64,000 nucleotides of DNA from Heligmosomoides polygyrus polygyrus (lineage: Eukaryota; Nematoda; Chromadorea; Rhabditida; Heligmosomidae). Location of the stretch: the NCBI GenBank assembly GCA_947396885.1, contig OX377202.1, forward strand, positions 72,326,643-72,390,642, given 5' to 3'. Under the pieces are notes generated by a model that made no database searches, was not told where the DNA came from, and saw nothing but the letters and a program-made list of their open reading frames with translations. Below, in pieces: positions 32,254-43,800 of the stretch. The translations under genes were made by a program, and so were the position numbers. Position 1 is the stretch's first letter, and each line of letters starts with the position of its first letter.

Positions 32254-35169
32254 TCACCTGTCGTCCCGTTGATCATCGAATTGCTCGAGCGGGTGCCAGC
32301 AGCGTCTCCATTCGTCCCTGTCGCGTGCCAGAGTGGTCCAATGGATCCTCCTCGCTCGAGGGACACGAAGAGCGTCATATCGGTCGTTCAGGGCTTTCAC
32401 GAAGAAGTCCGACCAACGCGTTGGTGGGCGTCCTGGTGTTCTTTTGACATCCCGCGGAATCCAGTCGGTGATGGCTCTCGTCCAGCGGGTGTCTGCGAAG
32501 CGCATTACGTGGCCGGCCCACCTAATTTTCGACAACTTGGCCCACGCGACAGCGTCTCTGATCTTCGAGCGTCGGCGAAGCTCGGAACTCCGGAGGCCTT
32601 CTCTCACTTGCGTGAGTCGTTTCACTCCGAGCATCGTCCTCTCGATTCCACGCTGCGCGACGCTGATCGCGTGTTCATCCTGCTTTCGTATAGCCCAGGT
32701 CTCTGAGGCGTATGTTAGGGCAGGAAGAACAGTGGAGTCGAATAGGTGGGCACGGAGTCGGACGTTCTTCGTCTTCTTCGCGACTTCTTCGACGCTCTTG
32801 AAAGCTCCCCAAGCCGCTCTTTTCCTCCTGCTCAGCTCTGGTGCTAGGTCGTTGGCCATGTTGACTTCGCAACCCAGATACACATAGCTGGAGCATTCGG
32901 AGATGTTCGTTCCGTTGAGCGAGAATGGAGCATCAGAAACCCATCCGTTCCTCATGAACATCGTCTTCATAAGATTCAGCTGCAGTCCAACGTTCCCACA
33001 TACACGATCGAAGTCGGCCAGCATTCGCTCCGCCTGGCTGATGCTCGGCGTTATGAGCACGATGTCGTCAGCGAAGCGAAGATGATGTAGTTGCCGGCCG
33101 TCGACCTTCACTCCCATGTCTTCCCATTCTAGTTCGCGCATGACGTTTTCGAGAGTGGCGCTGAAGAGCTTCGGAGATATGGTATCCCCTTGCCGAACCC
33201 CTCTCTTCACGACGACGACGACGTCGTTGTAGAATGGTGAGATCTTGGTCGTGAATCCACTGTACAGCTCTCGAAGGACTCTGATGTACTGAGTAGGAAC
33301 GCCCTGAGTGAGCAGGGCTTCGATGACCGCTTCAGTTTCGACAGAGTCGAATGCCTTCTTCAGGTCGATGAACGTAAGGCACAGCGGCAGCTTGTACTCT
33401 CGCGACACTTCGATGAGCTTCGTAATGGTATGTATGTGGTCGATCGTACTGAATCCTCTCCGAAATCCTGCTTGCTCGCATGGCTGTCCTTCGTCCAGCG
33501 TTCTGCTAATCCTATTCAGGATAACTCGAGTGAACAGCTTGTAGACTACGGACAGCAGGCAGATCGGGCGATAGTTGCCAATGTCGTGCACGTCTCCCTT
33601 CTTGTACAGCAAGACGGTTCTGCTGGTCTTCCACTGAGATGGAACCTTGCACTCCGACAGGTAACGTGTGAAGAGCCGCGCCAGGGTGTTGATGAGCGTA
33701 GGCGGGAGATTCTTCAGGTGTTCGGGTCTGATCCTGTCGGGACCGGGTGCTGTACGTTTCTTCACCGACGAGATGGCGTGTCGGATCTCGGAAGGGAGAA
33801 CAGAGGGGACGACGTATCCATCCTGCGGAAGATGGCATGGGGGCAGGTGGACGTGGCTATCGAAGAGATCGGAGTAGAAGTCGTGGATGACCCTCTCCAT
33901 GGTCCTTCTGGAAGAGGTGACGGTTCCGTCGGGACGTCGGAGAGCTGTCATCTTGGTCTTGAAGTTGGCGAAGTTCCGGCGGGCATTGCGGATGCTCAAC
34001 CCTGCCTCTGCAGCTTCAGCCAACACTTTCGCCCTTCTCTCCTTCAGATCTTCCTTTATCGCCGCTCTGCATAGCTTCGCAAGCTCGGACGTCAGTTGGT
34101 AGTTGCCTGACGCTCGTGCTGCTCCACGCTGGCGTATCAGCTCGAGAGTTTCCGGAGACAGACGTCTCTTGGTGGTCTTCAAGCTCTCGGCTCCCTTAGC
34201 ACTATCGTGGAGATGGTGCACGAAGCGGTCGTATTCCTCGTCGACGTTGTCCATGACGGCATCTTCCCAAAGACCGGCAAGAGAGGTGTAGAGGTCAAAG
34301 TTGATGGTCGTTCTGGGACTCCTCTTCTTGAACTTCGCGGCCTTCTCTCCTTGACGCGAAAAGCGGAACCTTGCGCGAAGGAGGCGGTGGTCCGATCCCG
34401 TGTAGAACTTGGGGACAACGGAGACGTCGGTCAGGCAATATTTGCGGTTGAAGATGATGTGGTCGATCTCGTTGTGGAACTGGCCACCGGGAGATTCCCA
34501 GGTCCATCGTAGGGAGGGAGGCTTCTGGAACTGCGAGTTTCCATGGATGGTCTTGGTCGACATGATAAACTCAGACAGCCTTTCACCTTGCTCGTTCCAC
34601 TCCAAACCGTGGGTTCCGATGTGAAGTTCTTCCGGCGACCTTCGCGGACCGATTTTGGCGTTGAAGTCGCCGACGATCACCTTGTAGAAGGTGTGATCTT
34701 CCTTATAGAACTTCTCCAGCTCCACGTAGAAGGCTTCGACCTCTTCGTCGTCGTAGTCGGATGTTGGGGCATACGCGACGAATACAGTCAAAGCTGGCAC
34801 GGAACCACATCGCTTCAGTCGCAGACGTCCGATTCGGCTTGTCAGAGACTCGTACGAATCGATGTTCATGGCCAAGTGCGTGTTGACGAGGACACCAACG
34901 CCGCCTACTCCTCTGCTGTCGCATGTTCCGAGGAACAGTTCTTCTCCGGAGTCGTAGGCGGCGTGCAGGGGGTGGTGTCTTCTCGTCTCGGTCAGTCCGA
35001 TGACGTCGTACTTGATCTTCCTGGCTTGCATCATCAGGTCCTCGACGGATGCTTCCGATGCAAGCGTGCGGGCGTTGTAAGTACAGATCGTCATCCTAGT
35101 CCTTCTCAGTTTGCGCAGCCTGGTTAGGCCCTGAGATTTTAGCAGCCTCTCCGTACTCGTCCTTCCCAT
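32254..35169 (-). CDS. RTE endonuclease-reverse transcriptase, 971 aa, intact
   Basis: Single-protein RTE polyprotein for target-primed reverse transcription. Residues ~26-265 form an APE-type endonuclease with catalytic positions visible: N32 (CTYNART), E61 (LTETRRH), D168/N170 (VGDFNAKIG) and D260/H261 (TGSDHR). Residues ~470-760 are the RT: RT-1/2 at 516-552 ([20 protein letters not shown]), motif A D602 ([10 protein letters not shown]), motif B 658-665 (VRQGDTIS) and motif C D701/D702 (FADDIVL). Residues ~800-970 carry the RTE C-terminal region ([22 protein letters not shown]). There is no stop or frameshift, and length is normal for the clade. The start at 35169 gives [10 protein letters not shown]; an internal Met at residue 26 begins the endonuclease itself. 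The protein is probably active, but this is inferred. Confidence 0.95.
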   Translation of the reverse strand: MGRTSTERLLKSQGLTRLRKLRRTRMTICTYNARTLASEASVEDLMMQARKIKYDVIGLTETRRHHPLHAAYDSGEELFLGTCDSRGVGGVGVLVNTHLAMNIDSYESLTSRIGRLRLKRCGSVPALTVFVAYAPTSDYDDEEVEAFYVELEKFYKEDHTFYKVIVGDFNAKIGPRRSPEELHIGTHGLEWNEQGERLSEFIMSTKTIHGNSQFQKPPSLRWTWESPGGQFHNEIDHIIFNRKYCLTDVSVVPKFYTGSDHRLLRARFRFSRQGEKAAKFKKRSPRTTINFDLYTSLAGLWEDAVMDNVDEEYDRFVHHLHDSAKGAESLKTTKRRLSPETLELIRQRGAARASGNYQLTSELAKLCRAAIKEDLKERRAKVLAEAAEAGLSIRNARRNFANFKTKMTALRRPDGTVTSSRRTMERVIHDFYSDLFDSHVHLPPCHLPQDGYVVPSVLPSEIRHAISSVKKRTAPGPDRIRPEHLKNLPPTLINTLARLFTRYLSECKVPSQWKTSRTVLLYKKGDVHDIGNYRPICLLSVVYKLFTRVILNRISRTLDEGQPCEQAGFRRGFSTIDHIHTITKLIEVSREYKLPLCLTFIDLKKAFDSVETEAVIEALLTQGVPTQYIRVLRELYSGFTTKISPFYNDVVVVVKRGVRQGDTISPKLFSATLENVMRELEWEDMGVKVDGRQLHHLRFADDIVLITPSISQAERMLADFDRVCGNVGLQLNLMKTMFMRNGWVSDAPFSLNGTNISECSSYVYLGCEVNMANDLAPELSRRKRAAWGAFKSVEEVAKKTKNVRLRAHLFDSTVLPALTYASETWAIRKQDEHAISVAQRGIERTMLGVKRLTQVREGLRSSELRRRSKIRDAVAWAKLSKIRWAGHVMRFADTRWTRAITDWIPRDVKRTPGRPPTRWSDFFVKALNDRYDALRVPRARRIHWTTLARDRDEWRRCWHPLEQFDDQRDDR

Positions 35170-35672
35170 CGCTGCAGAAATGGGGGCTCTTTCGGGGTCA
35201 GGGGAATGAGGCCCTTTAGTGCTGCTGTGTTTGACTGGAATACAACACGGGTAGCTAGTCAGGCTCTGTCGTGCGGGCGGGGTACTCCGGGCAGCCAGCC
35301 AGACTGCCCGAAGGGACGGGGCGAGACTTAAGGCGGCCTCGAATCGCCTTACATGTACTCCCAGTCTACCGAGTGCAAGCTTTTGGCCGAGCCGACACAG
35401 TTACAATCCGCACAGTCACGGACACATCCACGCACATTGTGCACGAACATGCCGCTCCCACGCACAAGGAACGCGTCGACCCGACACAGCAGGAGCAAGG
35501 AGTCCATCCCCTGCATCCCACCTGCGTCTCTGGGCAGTACACGGTCGCATTTGGTTCGCGTTTAATTCCCCTATCCACCACCCGGGGACGCGCCACGTGG
35601 CCCTGCGACAAGCGGCCCGAGATCCCTCTTAACAAGAGAGCCCGAAGGCTCTCTATCGAGGGAGATCCGTGG
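35170..35672 (-). promoter_or_regulatory. RTE 5' leader with structured 5' end
   Basis: The ~500-bp untranslated leader must hold the internal promoter, as the element moves as RNA. Near its 5' end the minus strand folds AGAGAGCC-TTCG-GGCTCTCT (35635-35654), an 8-bp stem with a UUCG tetraloop. An outer CCCTC/GAGGG stem encloses it (35658-35662 with 35624-35628) and GAT/ATC pairs extend that. The role is unproven. Confidence 0.6.
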
Positions 35673-35683
35673 AGTGTCAATAT

Positions 35684-35870
35684 GGTTTTTCAAAATTAGC
35701 TTACAATCAAGGTAAACTCCAAGGCCGCAAACATCATATACAGAAAGGAACAATCATTGACTTTGTATCTATGTATGTAATTCGTGCTAGGCTGAATTTG
35801 AAGGTGGAAAGTGGAGCTTCTGGAGAGACTCACAGGTATCTTATAGGTGGTAGCCCAGTCCACCATTGAA
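35684..35870 (-). pseudogene. LINE copy 2 RT fragment 5' of the RTE
   Basis: The minus frame gives VYDVCGLGVYLDCKLILKNH, matching VYEVCDLGIFIDHKLNFATH of copy 1. It is preceded by WATTYKIPVS and a region like the RT thumb. It joins 31690-32236 when the RTE is removed. It is too short and broken to encode a product. Confidence 0.8.
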
Positions 35871-36007
35871 TTAATAGACTGAGATGAGACTATGTATATG
35901 GACTAGAGTCATATCGTCGTGGATATAAGGCCCTTAAATCTTTATCATGCATCCTCACAGCAGGATCAGTAGGTGAGCTCACAGGATGGTCGTTTGTGTG
36001 CGCTGGA

Positions 36008-36195
36008 CGGAGAAACTCAATTTCAAAATAGCGACGGCGCTTTGTGTCCCGAGCATGCTGTTCACGTTCTTGGAGATAATCATCCGCTTTCACTCGAGAT
36101 AGGGCAAGCTTGGGTTACAGTTGCGAATTCACACGAACAAGTAAATTTTATAGTAGAATCCGGAAAACAAATTTTCCACGACAACCCGCAAGCAG
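36008..36195. repeat. Repeat R-A, copy 2, right part
   Basis: CAATTTCAAAATAGCGACGG and GTTCTTGGAGATAATCATCC with following text align with 44703-44830. This resumes the R-A match broken at 29947 and shows that LINE copy 2 landed inside R-A. Confidence 0.7.
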
Positions 36196-36312
36196 ATTGT
36201 GTGGCGCATCCTAAAAGGATTTTGTCAATGCTCTTTTATCCTTCATTCTGTGCCACTTTCTTGAGTGCCGTTTTCCTTCTGTTTTCTCCCTACAGTGTAG
36301 TTCAGACAGAAC

Positions 36313-36858
36313 ATGGATAACGACCTCGCTCCTGAAATCGCCCGCAGGAGAAGCGCAGCATGGGCAGCCTTCAGTTCGATTCGCGAAGTCACCGATCAGG
36401 TCAAGGATGCCGGCCTCAGGGCCTCGATATTTGACGCCTCTTTACTGCCTGCGATGTGTTACGCGACGGAAACCTGGCCCGACAACAAGACAATCGCCAG
36501 AGGGATGCAAACTACGCACCGTGCACTGGAGAGATGTCTTCTGAGGACAAGCCTTCGTAAGCAAAGGCAAGAAGGCCCACGAAGCTCGGAGCTACGGGAG
36601 AAGTCGCAAGTAGCAGACCCGCTGCAGTACATTAAGAAGTCCAAATATCGCTGGGCCGGACACCTGCTTCGACAAAAGGACGATAGATGGAGTCTTCGTG
36701 TCACAGAATGGCTCCCGAGAGACCATAAGAGACCACTGGGACGACCGCCAACGCGATGGGCAGACTCATTCTCAAGATCTTTCAGAGAGCGGAGTCTACC
36801 TCACTGGATGCAAGCAGCCAGAGATCGAGCGGTCTGGAAGAGTTGTGGTCCTCGCTGA
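36313..36858 (+). pseudogene. RTE lineage 2, C-terminal fragment
   Basis: From ATG 36313 the frame reads MDNDLAPEIARRRSAAWAAF, then LPAMCYATETWPDN, SKYRWAGHLLRQKDDRW and RPLGRPPTRWADSFSRS. This is the C-terminal domain seen downstream of the RT in RTE-type elements (compare residues ~771-925 of the intact RTE). It is clearly a different lineage from 32254-35169 by sequence. The endonuclease and RT are missing, giving a 5'-truncated insertion. The open frame of ~180 residues is well preserved, so insertion may be fairly recent. Confidence 0.88.
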
Positions 36859-39318
36859 GAAGACCTCCAGCCGACGAAAGGACCATCAAAGTATCAAAGT
36901 AAGTAAAGTGCAGTTCTGATTAGGTCGAGTGAGGTCAGTTTAGTCAGAATGATCTCGTGATTTCTTTTCAGTCTCGAAACGCGAGGACAAGTGCATTTCA
37001 TGCGTGCCTCAGTGTTTCACTAATTAATAAAGACAAAGCATTCTTTTGCTTCGAGAAAATTTGTATTATAAGCTATTCGGACGAGTCTCGAGAAAATGCT
37101 TTTTGAATAAGCGTAAACATTCTGTCTCCTTGGTCAAAACAATGTTTTAAATTTATTCTAAAATGCTTTGTATGAATTGGTATTTGCTGGTTTGCACGAG
37201 GTTGGTTGGCGTACTCGTTTCCCGCAGCTTCAGCCCAGACCTAAATATCTAAAGTAGTGGTCAACTGGTACAGATATGGTTTTTTTTCGTAATAGCCTGA
37301 CCTACTATCAACCACTAGAACAACAAACCATTATTGTTTTCTCTTTTTTCATTGTTGCTCTCGTTCTATCGCGCTGAACCGATCTTACTGTTTTCATAGT
37401 TTTTCGTTTTATTATTAATGTTTTCCCTCTTTTCTTCCCCTATTTTTGCATGCATTTGAGTGCTATATAGCGTGCTCATTGTAGTATACAAGATAAATAA
37501 ATAAATAAAATTTTATATGAAGAGGTTCTGCCGTGCTCACGTCCAGAACGTTCCAATGTTTGTTTGATAAAACGTGAGTGTGGATCAGAGGTTAGGCAGA
37601 GGATAATAGTGGCGATTCTCTTCAGTGGTGATTGCTTTGCGGCTTCTAAATTTGCGCAAATGTAAACAGCAACTACACTATCACACAATTGGAAATGCGA
37701 TACACAGGAGAGTCACGGCAACCTCTCGATCTACATATAACATAATAGCAAATTCTTCTCTTTCCACCACCTTAGGGTAAAGTTCAAAAAATGGTTTAAG
37801 GTTAAATGACAAGAATTTTTGTGCGTATTTGTTGCACTCTTTTCAACATCTCACGAAGGTGAATTTTTACTGAAAAACTTCTTCAAAAAGATTTTGACTC
37901 GATTGGACAATGTCTGTTCGGGCTTCAGATACGTTTGATTTAGTTTGCAGGTTTTTTTTTGCCCAATTTTTATGGAGATATGCCGTCTTAAAATAAAAAG
38001 AACCCAGTTCAAAAATGGAAAGAGCTCCGTTTAAAATAAGAAATGTCTCGTTTAAAGTTAAAGCGATAATTAAAACGAGATGAGCCCCAACTCAAGGTCG
38101 CACAAACTCTAAACAGCCTCGAAAAAATGCGATAATATGCACTAGATGTGTGGTTGTCGCATTCTAGGAGAGTCATGGGTTTGTTGTAAGATAAAAGGGA
38201 AAGGAAAGGGCAGGAAAGGAAATTTTTGGAGGGTTCTAAATGGAACCTCCATACTGCTACTACTTCTACATTATTTTGATTCTTCCTTATGAATGAGGAA
38301 ACTTTTTGCAATTTAGTTTTCTCTAATTAATCTTTTCATACCCTATTCTTTTATAACTTTACAGCGATTTTTACTGTACTACTTTCACTTAAGGTCGTTT
38401 GAATTGACATAGTTTTGAATATAGACACGCTCGAGTTGCTTTATATCGGAATTAGAGACAATTTTGGCCAGCACTATTTGTTCAATTTGTGCTTAGTGGA
38501 ATAGTAATGAACAAGCTTGTGTTAAACCTCAAGGGATAGTTCGAAAGGTAAGTGTCGTAGCAAAGCAAACGATCCCCTTTCTGGCTAGTAACCGAATTAG
38601 TTTTCTGCCTATTACGACATCAAACTAATTTCATCAACAACTCCAACAAGACTTCACTTGTTGCTGCTTCCGTTCGGTTTCTTTTCAAAAGTAGGTGTGA
38701 GCTTTCGTCTTCCTACGCTTGTTATGCACCCTTTTTTAAATAATGTGAGTTCACTAGTATTCAGTCTAAGTGCCAACAAAACATATTGTCGTCGTGAATC
38801 TGCAACACAGCTTTTCAATCAGTGATGGCGGAGGGCATCTACAATACACCTGTAGCGTAGCTAACCGAAGCGTTTAACTGAGGGTGCGTAGAGAAGTAGC
38901 ATTACCATTAGGTCCTTAGATGGTCCGCAGCAGAATCTGTGGTAATCACCACACACCTCTTTCTACTAGGAGGGTTTGAATGGGGCGAAGATATGTGGAC
39001 GAAAGACGAGATTTGCCAAATCTTTTAGTTTACTCTACATAGCCAGGCCTTCGAAACAATCCGGGGCATGCCAGAATATAGATAAAATGCCAAGCATTTT
39101 TTCATGGCTGCTGCATAGGCAACATTAAGCTACCAAAAGCAATCCAGGACTTCATACACCTCGTAAATTCGAGTCGAAAATTGGTTAGTGTGCAGAAGTA
39201 CCTCCTTGTGAGTCTATTCGGAAAACTATTGCTCGACTTCATTGTGGGCTTCTTTCACACTTGTAGAGGGCTTAGCTCCGTCTGGCCGTCTCTGTAGCGA
39301 GTGGCAACATCACTTTAC
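36859..39318. other. Anonymous AT-rich sequence
   Basis: About 2.4 kb with no supported gene. A TAAA microsatellite at ~37490-37507 preceded by GTAGTATACAAGA resembles a LINE 3' tail, but no coding remnant adjoins it. Confidence 0.5.
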
Positions 39319-39481
39319 TTGAGCTGAAGCCGCCAATCGTCGCTCCAGCAGAAGAGAGGAATGTGGTGGCCCGTCTATGTCCGTACACTCTCGTCACTCC
39401 ATAACCGCTCCCGTGGGACGGCCAGCCTTGTCGGCGGCATTCGCTTCCAGAAAAATGGCCCGAATATGTAGTCGTGCTCAA
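39319..39481 (-). CDS. Possible exon, Gly/Ser-rich
   Basis: The minus frame reads STTTYSGHFSGSECRRQGWP, continues through HGSGYGVTRVYGH, and runs into a plausible donor (CTCAA|GTAAAG) at 39318. The upstream acceptor is weak, and no flanking exon or domain was found. It may be chance. Confidence 0.18.
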
Positions 39482-40287
39482 AAACTCGATCCGAAAGGTC
39501 CCTTAGGAACACCGAGGGCTTTCGCCTTCTATAGTGTCTACATTGCAGCTCCTTGAAATATTTCTTCCGACAAATCCAAGTATTCAGTGCTGATTCATGT
39601 GACGTTGCAGTGCGTTTTCATACTTACAATAGGATGCATCCACTATCAAATTCCAAACAAATTTCAATGAATGAGTAGGAATCGCGTCATACTGTCGATT
39701 TTTGGGCATCACTTACCCTAACGCTCTCCGTAAGCTGCTCTTAGTTTTATTAGCAAAAGGCATATCCCGAATGCTCGTTTTACTTACGCAAGCTTCCTTC
39801 TCCCTCTCTCTCTCTTTCTCCCTCTCTCTTGCTCTCTGGCTCCAAACGTTGCCTTGGATCCCCACTTAAATGGCATCCGTAGTTGTATATGAGCATGATC
39901 CTTCTGATCGTGAGTTGCTTGCATAAGTGCAACTCATTCCGTCCTCTGATGCACTGGATTTCACCCGTCGTAGATCCCTAAAGACCTGGCCTTCGAAGTT
40001 GTTGTGGTTGACTTTCCTCAGTCCTCAAACTCGGCTGTTGCTGTTCCTGCCACTTGACTTTCTTGTAGCCTTATTTTGGACAATCCTTCAATGTGCTTTA
40101 CCAACTTATTATACAGAGAATGTATACACTCTTTGAAACGTGACAACTTTGCTCACAGTAAAAGTACTGGAGAGATTAAGGAGCGGTATGAAATGAAAAT
40201 AGAAGTTGCAACATATGAGCGGTATAGATTGCGTCATGCACTCGTCTGAAACCTTGCTTTTTACACTCGATAGATTGTTTTAACACA
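39482..40287. other. Anonymous sequence with CT-rich tract
   Basis: An imperfect CT repeat lies at about 39790-39836. No gene is supported. Confidence 0.5.
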
Positions 40288-40475
40288 TTCCGTATCACGG
40301 GTGGGTGCTGGCAGACCTCAGGGATATCGCGGATGTTACGTGCGGTCAAACGGCGCCGGTGGTGTAAGGCGAACATCGCTGCCCGGGAAGCAGAAGATGC
40401 GGGTTCGAGGCCCGCCTGGCGCAATAGTTTTGATTGCAACGAAACATCCTGTAGCAGCCTCATATGTTGGTTGTT
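40288..40475 (+). mobile_element. tRNA-derived SINE, family 2, copy 1
   Basis: A leader (CCGTATCAC...GGTGGGTGCTG...CAGACCTC...ATATCGCGGATGTTACGTGC) precedes a tRNA-like unit and a tail ATAGTTTTGATTGCAACGAA. The same leader, tRNA unit and tail occur reversed at 57378-57542, and the tail alone at 44885-44930. Repetition with conserved flanks marks a SINE rather than a host tRNA locus. Confidence 0.75.
40353..40423 (+). tRNA. tRNA-like unit of a SINE (anticodon loop GGG)
   Basis: It folds into a full cloverleaf of 71 nt. The acceptor is GCGCCGG/CTGGCGC with one wobble, the D stem GTGT/ACAT, the anticodon stem GCTGC/GCAGA (one mismatch) with loop CCGGGAA, and the T arm GCGGG-TTCGAGG-CCCGC perfect. 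The formal anticodon GGG would read Pro codons, but position 33 is C instead of the near-universal U. The A-box (GTGGTGTAAGG) looks tRNA-Gly-like. Probably a SINE head, not a working tRNA. Confidence 0.5.
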
Positions 40476-40604
40476 TTTCATTCGAATACTTGTCTTACTT
40501 TCTCCACTTTGTAGCCGTATTGATTGATTTTTGTTTTTTAAGTGTAAAGCATAAAAGCACACTATGGCTTGCAAAAAATACAGTATACTTTTTTAAACAA
40601 TAGC

Positions 40605-40880
40605 GGACAAGGTGCGCGAAGCCCGCTTGCGATAGTATGGTCACGTTCTGTGTGGGAAAGAAGACCGCAAGATAGGCCTTGAGTTGGAAGTGTCAGGAAA
40701 GCTACCTAGAGGACGTCCGAAGCAGCGTTGGCCCGATGCGTTACACACGGACATAAAAGCAACTGGCGTCTACCATGATCAAGCGCAGGATCGGGAAAGG
40801 TAGCGTCGCGACACCAGAAGAGCGGACCTCGCGACGAAGAGTGACAAACGCTGAAGAAGAAGAAGAAGAAGAAGAAGAAG
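40605..40880 (+). pseudogene. RTE lineage 3, 3'-terminal fragment
   Basis: Plus-strand translation, with an early stop, gives DKVREARL, YGHVLCGKEDRKIG, LPRGRPKQRWPDAL and ATGVYHDQAQDR. This is the C-terminal end of an RTE lineage also seen at 50373-50651. It ends in a (GAA)n run at ~40856-40880, the usual short-repeat 3' end of RTE copies. It is heavily 5'-truncated. Confidence 0.85.
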
Positions 40881-43800
40881 AATTCACTTCGCTATGTGAA
40901 GCTGGTGATACCACCATGAAAAGTGGGAATAATAATTTAAAAACTGATTTAGTGTTGAGAAGCTAACAGCGGGAATAGTGTTTTAGGACACCTGAACGCC
41001 TTTCATATGTTGAACGATCTTGCCCTTAACGAGGTTTCTCCTGAGAGAAACAGTAATGAAAAGGAATTTGTTAGCCACAGTAGACTATTCACTACAGACT
41101 ATTCACTCTCTCAAATTTGGACCAGTAAGAGCGCAGGAAACTTGAACGGCTAAATCCGCCGCTATAAAATGGCAGCTGGAAATAAGGCAGTTTAGGCAGT
41201 CGTAGAGTTGTGCGCACTTCTTCGTAAAGTACCTTGAGCGGTCTGCTCGCCTACTCATTTACTCTCCGCGTCGGAAAAAATCGAGTCACACAAGCCTAAC
41301 CTGCATACTGGCACCGATATAACGTTGTCCAATCATAAGTTACACTGCTGCACCTTGGTGTACTATTATGACTTTTTGTTGCCTACAAAATGTATAGGCT
41401 GTAGTCGGACTTAACTTGACAGAGTTATTGTGCTCCGAACACGGCTCTTCTTCCAATTTAGTAATACCTGTGGAACAGCCGGCATAGTCGGTGGAATTGC
41501 AAAACTTATTGCATGTTAGACATGTAGAAGCTGATTGGTCTGTTATACCTTTCGCGCACATAGATAAGCTGTTTTTATCAAGCTAAGCTCACTGTACAAG
41601 CTGTTGCGCCCATTCGATTATTTCTGTCAGGCCTATGTGCATTGTTCAACTCTGCTGAGATTTGTAGGTCAAAAGATGGACTGTGAGGTGATAAACTCAA
41701 ATATGTGTTTCTTATTTTAAAATATGAAATTCTAACTGAGTTACTAAAAAGCGGCCCTTTGCGGAGCAAAAGGGCACTGTTCCTGCTCTTACGCGCCGAT
41801 TATGTCTGTAGGGCGAAGTGGCGTGTCCGGTAAGGAAAAATGGAGGAGCAGTGGATATACTTTCGCACATACGATTGATAGGTTCGATTCTGTATACATA
41901 GTTTGCCGCGCATTCCAAAGGCTCACCAGACAGAATGGAGCAGATCCATAGTAGGATAGCTAGAAATTATAAAATTCTTCAAACCCTTCGAAATTGTCTT
42001 GAAAGCTTAACGTTTTCAGTGAGGAAAACTAGAAGCGCAGTGAAGTTCGCCTGTTCGATTGATGGGTTAGATCCTACATGCATTCTGCACAGCGCACTCT
42101 CGGCGCATTCCTGGCATGACAGAGTACTCGCAACGTACGCCATGATTGAAATACTCCAAAAAGGAAAGAATGTGCTAGGAAAGAAGCTGCTCCAATCGCA
42201 AAAATCCCGCTCCAGTCATTTTTTTTTTGGCCGCACGGGGCAAAAATGGGCAGGCATGGCAAAGCTGTATGCAGGCTTGTGTAGATCTCGAGGAGACGAA
42301 CCGAATGGTACCAACCATTTCGCAAATGACATAGAACTGAAGAAAATATGTCATGCGACGGCTTGCGACGGATTAATCCGTCGCAAACCGTCTTTTTGAC
42401 TGCGCGACGCGGCTGTATTGTACAAATGCATACCAGATATGCTTGGAAACGTTGCAGCAAGTTGAAAAAAGGGGGCCGGAGCAGCAGAGTACCGACGATT
42501 TTTACGCTTCTGCTGATGTTGGTGACTGATCTGCACCTCAACCTACGCTCTCATATTCATCTATTGCATAAATGAAGCCGCGTTATGTGCATGATTGCTA
42601 TTACACGTGACAGTTCGACTGCAAACCGTATTTCGGAACCTCCTCGATATCATTCTGCCCATCCTTTTGGCGACCACCGCCGAGCGTTCCCGAGAGGTGA
42701 TGAAAAAGCGATAAACCGAGCTTTTAAGGAGTACCGCCACTCGCTTTTTGTCGCCCTTTTTCAGACCATTAGAGCCGGCCGTTCCGATGCACTTTTTATG
42801 GCCAGCTTGTGTGTGGGCCTTGCTTCTACATTGAATCCAAATCAGAAAACGTCCTGGAGAACAGCTATGTACGGTCAGAACGAAACGGAATTCCTGGGTG
42901 AAGTAGAGATCCGAAAAATGACTAAGACTTTGAAATTGATCTGGGTTGTTTCATTGGAACGTGTCATTCTTTGAGCTATGCGAAACCTTCTTGCTGAACT
43001 AGTGCTTATCTACAAAAGACGGTTTTCTTAGACAATGCCTAATCTCCTTGAATTTTAACGAGCAGACTTTAGAACGCGCTGTAGAAGAACCAAAGAAAGT
43101 TCCGCAGGCCAGCTGAATAAGATAGTGATGTCAGGCGACTTTTCGCAGACTCGAGTTCCCTGTACTAACAAAGAACTTGTAAGTGAACTTGGGCACTCCC
43201 CAAGCATCAAACTGAGCGAAGGATAGCAGTCGTCGACGCTTAGACCATTAGTGAGCTGCATGGGCCCAACACGGACAACAGTGATTAGCCCACTCATCGT
43301 AAAAATACAGGAAGACCTATATCGTTAACGTGGTAATCGTTTACGGCGTCACTTCTACGCCCTATCGTAATGTGACCCATAGATACCAGTGATGACCGTA
43401 GCAAAGTTCCGATAACGCTCTAATTCCTAAAACGCCTGAAATTCCTGGAAATGGCGAAGCTTCCGGAAGGAAAGAAATGCCATCAGGGTCAAATCGGCAC
43501 TCAAGATGCGCCTAAATATGGTGTAACACTTTTTTCGAGCATCGCACACGTCTTGCTGGCTGGACGCATATTGAGCAGAACTACTTTGTCAATCTCCTAT
43601 CGTTTAAATTTTAGACATTTTCTTATTTGCGTGTTTGTATCAGCAGCCGAAGGCTCATCGAGACTGGAGTTCAAGTTCTTATAATTGCTATGGCCTTTGT
43701 GCGCAAGGTTGTCCACGCAATGAGAGTGAAATTCTGGTGCGTCCTTGACATGTCCTTCAAATATAAATAGCTTTATCTGTGACTGCGCTCTTGATAGAAC

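Larger units (their letters stand above)
32248..35672 (-). mobile_element. Full-length RTE-type retrotransposon, 3425 bp
   Basis: Bounded by a perfect 11-bp duplication AGTGTCAATAT. The minus strand has a ~500-bp 5' leader, a single long frame with endonuclease and RT, almost no 3' UTR, and an end in ACAGGTGACAGGTGAT-type short repeats, the usual RTE design. Coding motifs are intact and the duplication perfect, so insertion is recent. Fragments of the same lineage lie at 51145-51455 and 60302-61795. Confidence 0.95.
29948..36007 (-). mobile_element. CR1-like LINE, copy 2, interrupted twice
   Basis: On the minus strand it runs from ~36007 through RT fragments to a 3' UTR homologous to 29040-29661 and an ATAAA tail at 29950-29966. 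A mariner (30381-31511) sits in the 3' UTR, and a full RTE (32248-35672) sits in the RT coding region. Without the inserts ~1.5 kb remains, so the copy is 5'-truncated. It lies inside repeat R-A. CAATT at both junctions may be part of its target duplication. Confidence 0.85.

Noticed and set aside
32269..35127. Plus-strand open frames antisense to the RTE gene
   Set aside because: They are shadows of the intact minus-strand RTE coding sequence.
35500..35672. HDV-like self-cleaving ribozyme at the RTE 5' end
   Set aside because: I could not place a P1 stem starting at the element boundary or the double-pseudoknot order, although strong local stems exist.
40353..40423. Functional tRNA-Pro(GGG) gene
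   Set aside because: C at position 33, an anticodon-stem mismatch, and a repeated copy with the same non-tRNA flanks point to a SINE.
41935..42541. Overlapping ~155-residue open frames on both strands
   Set aside because: No domains or splice signals, and both run through a palindrome; probably chance openness.
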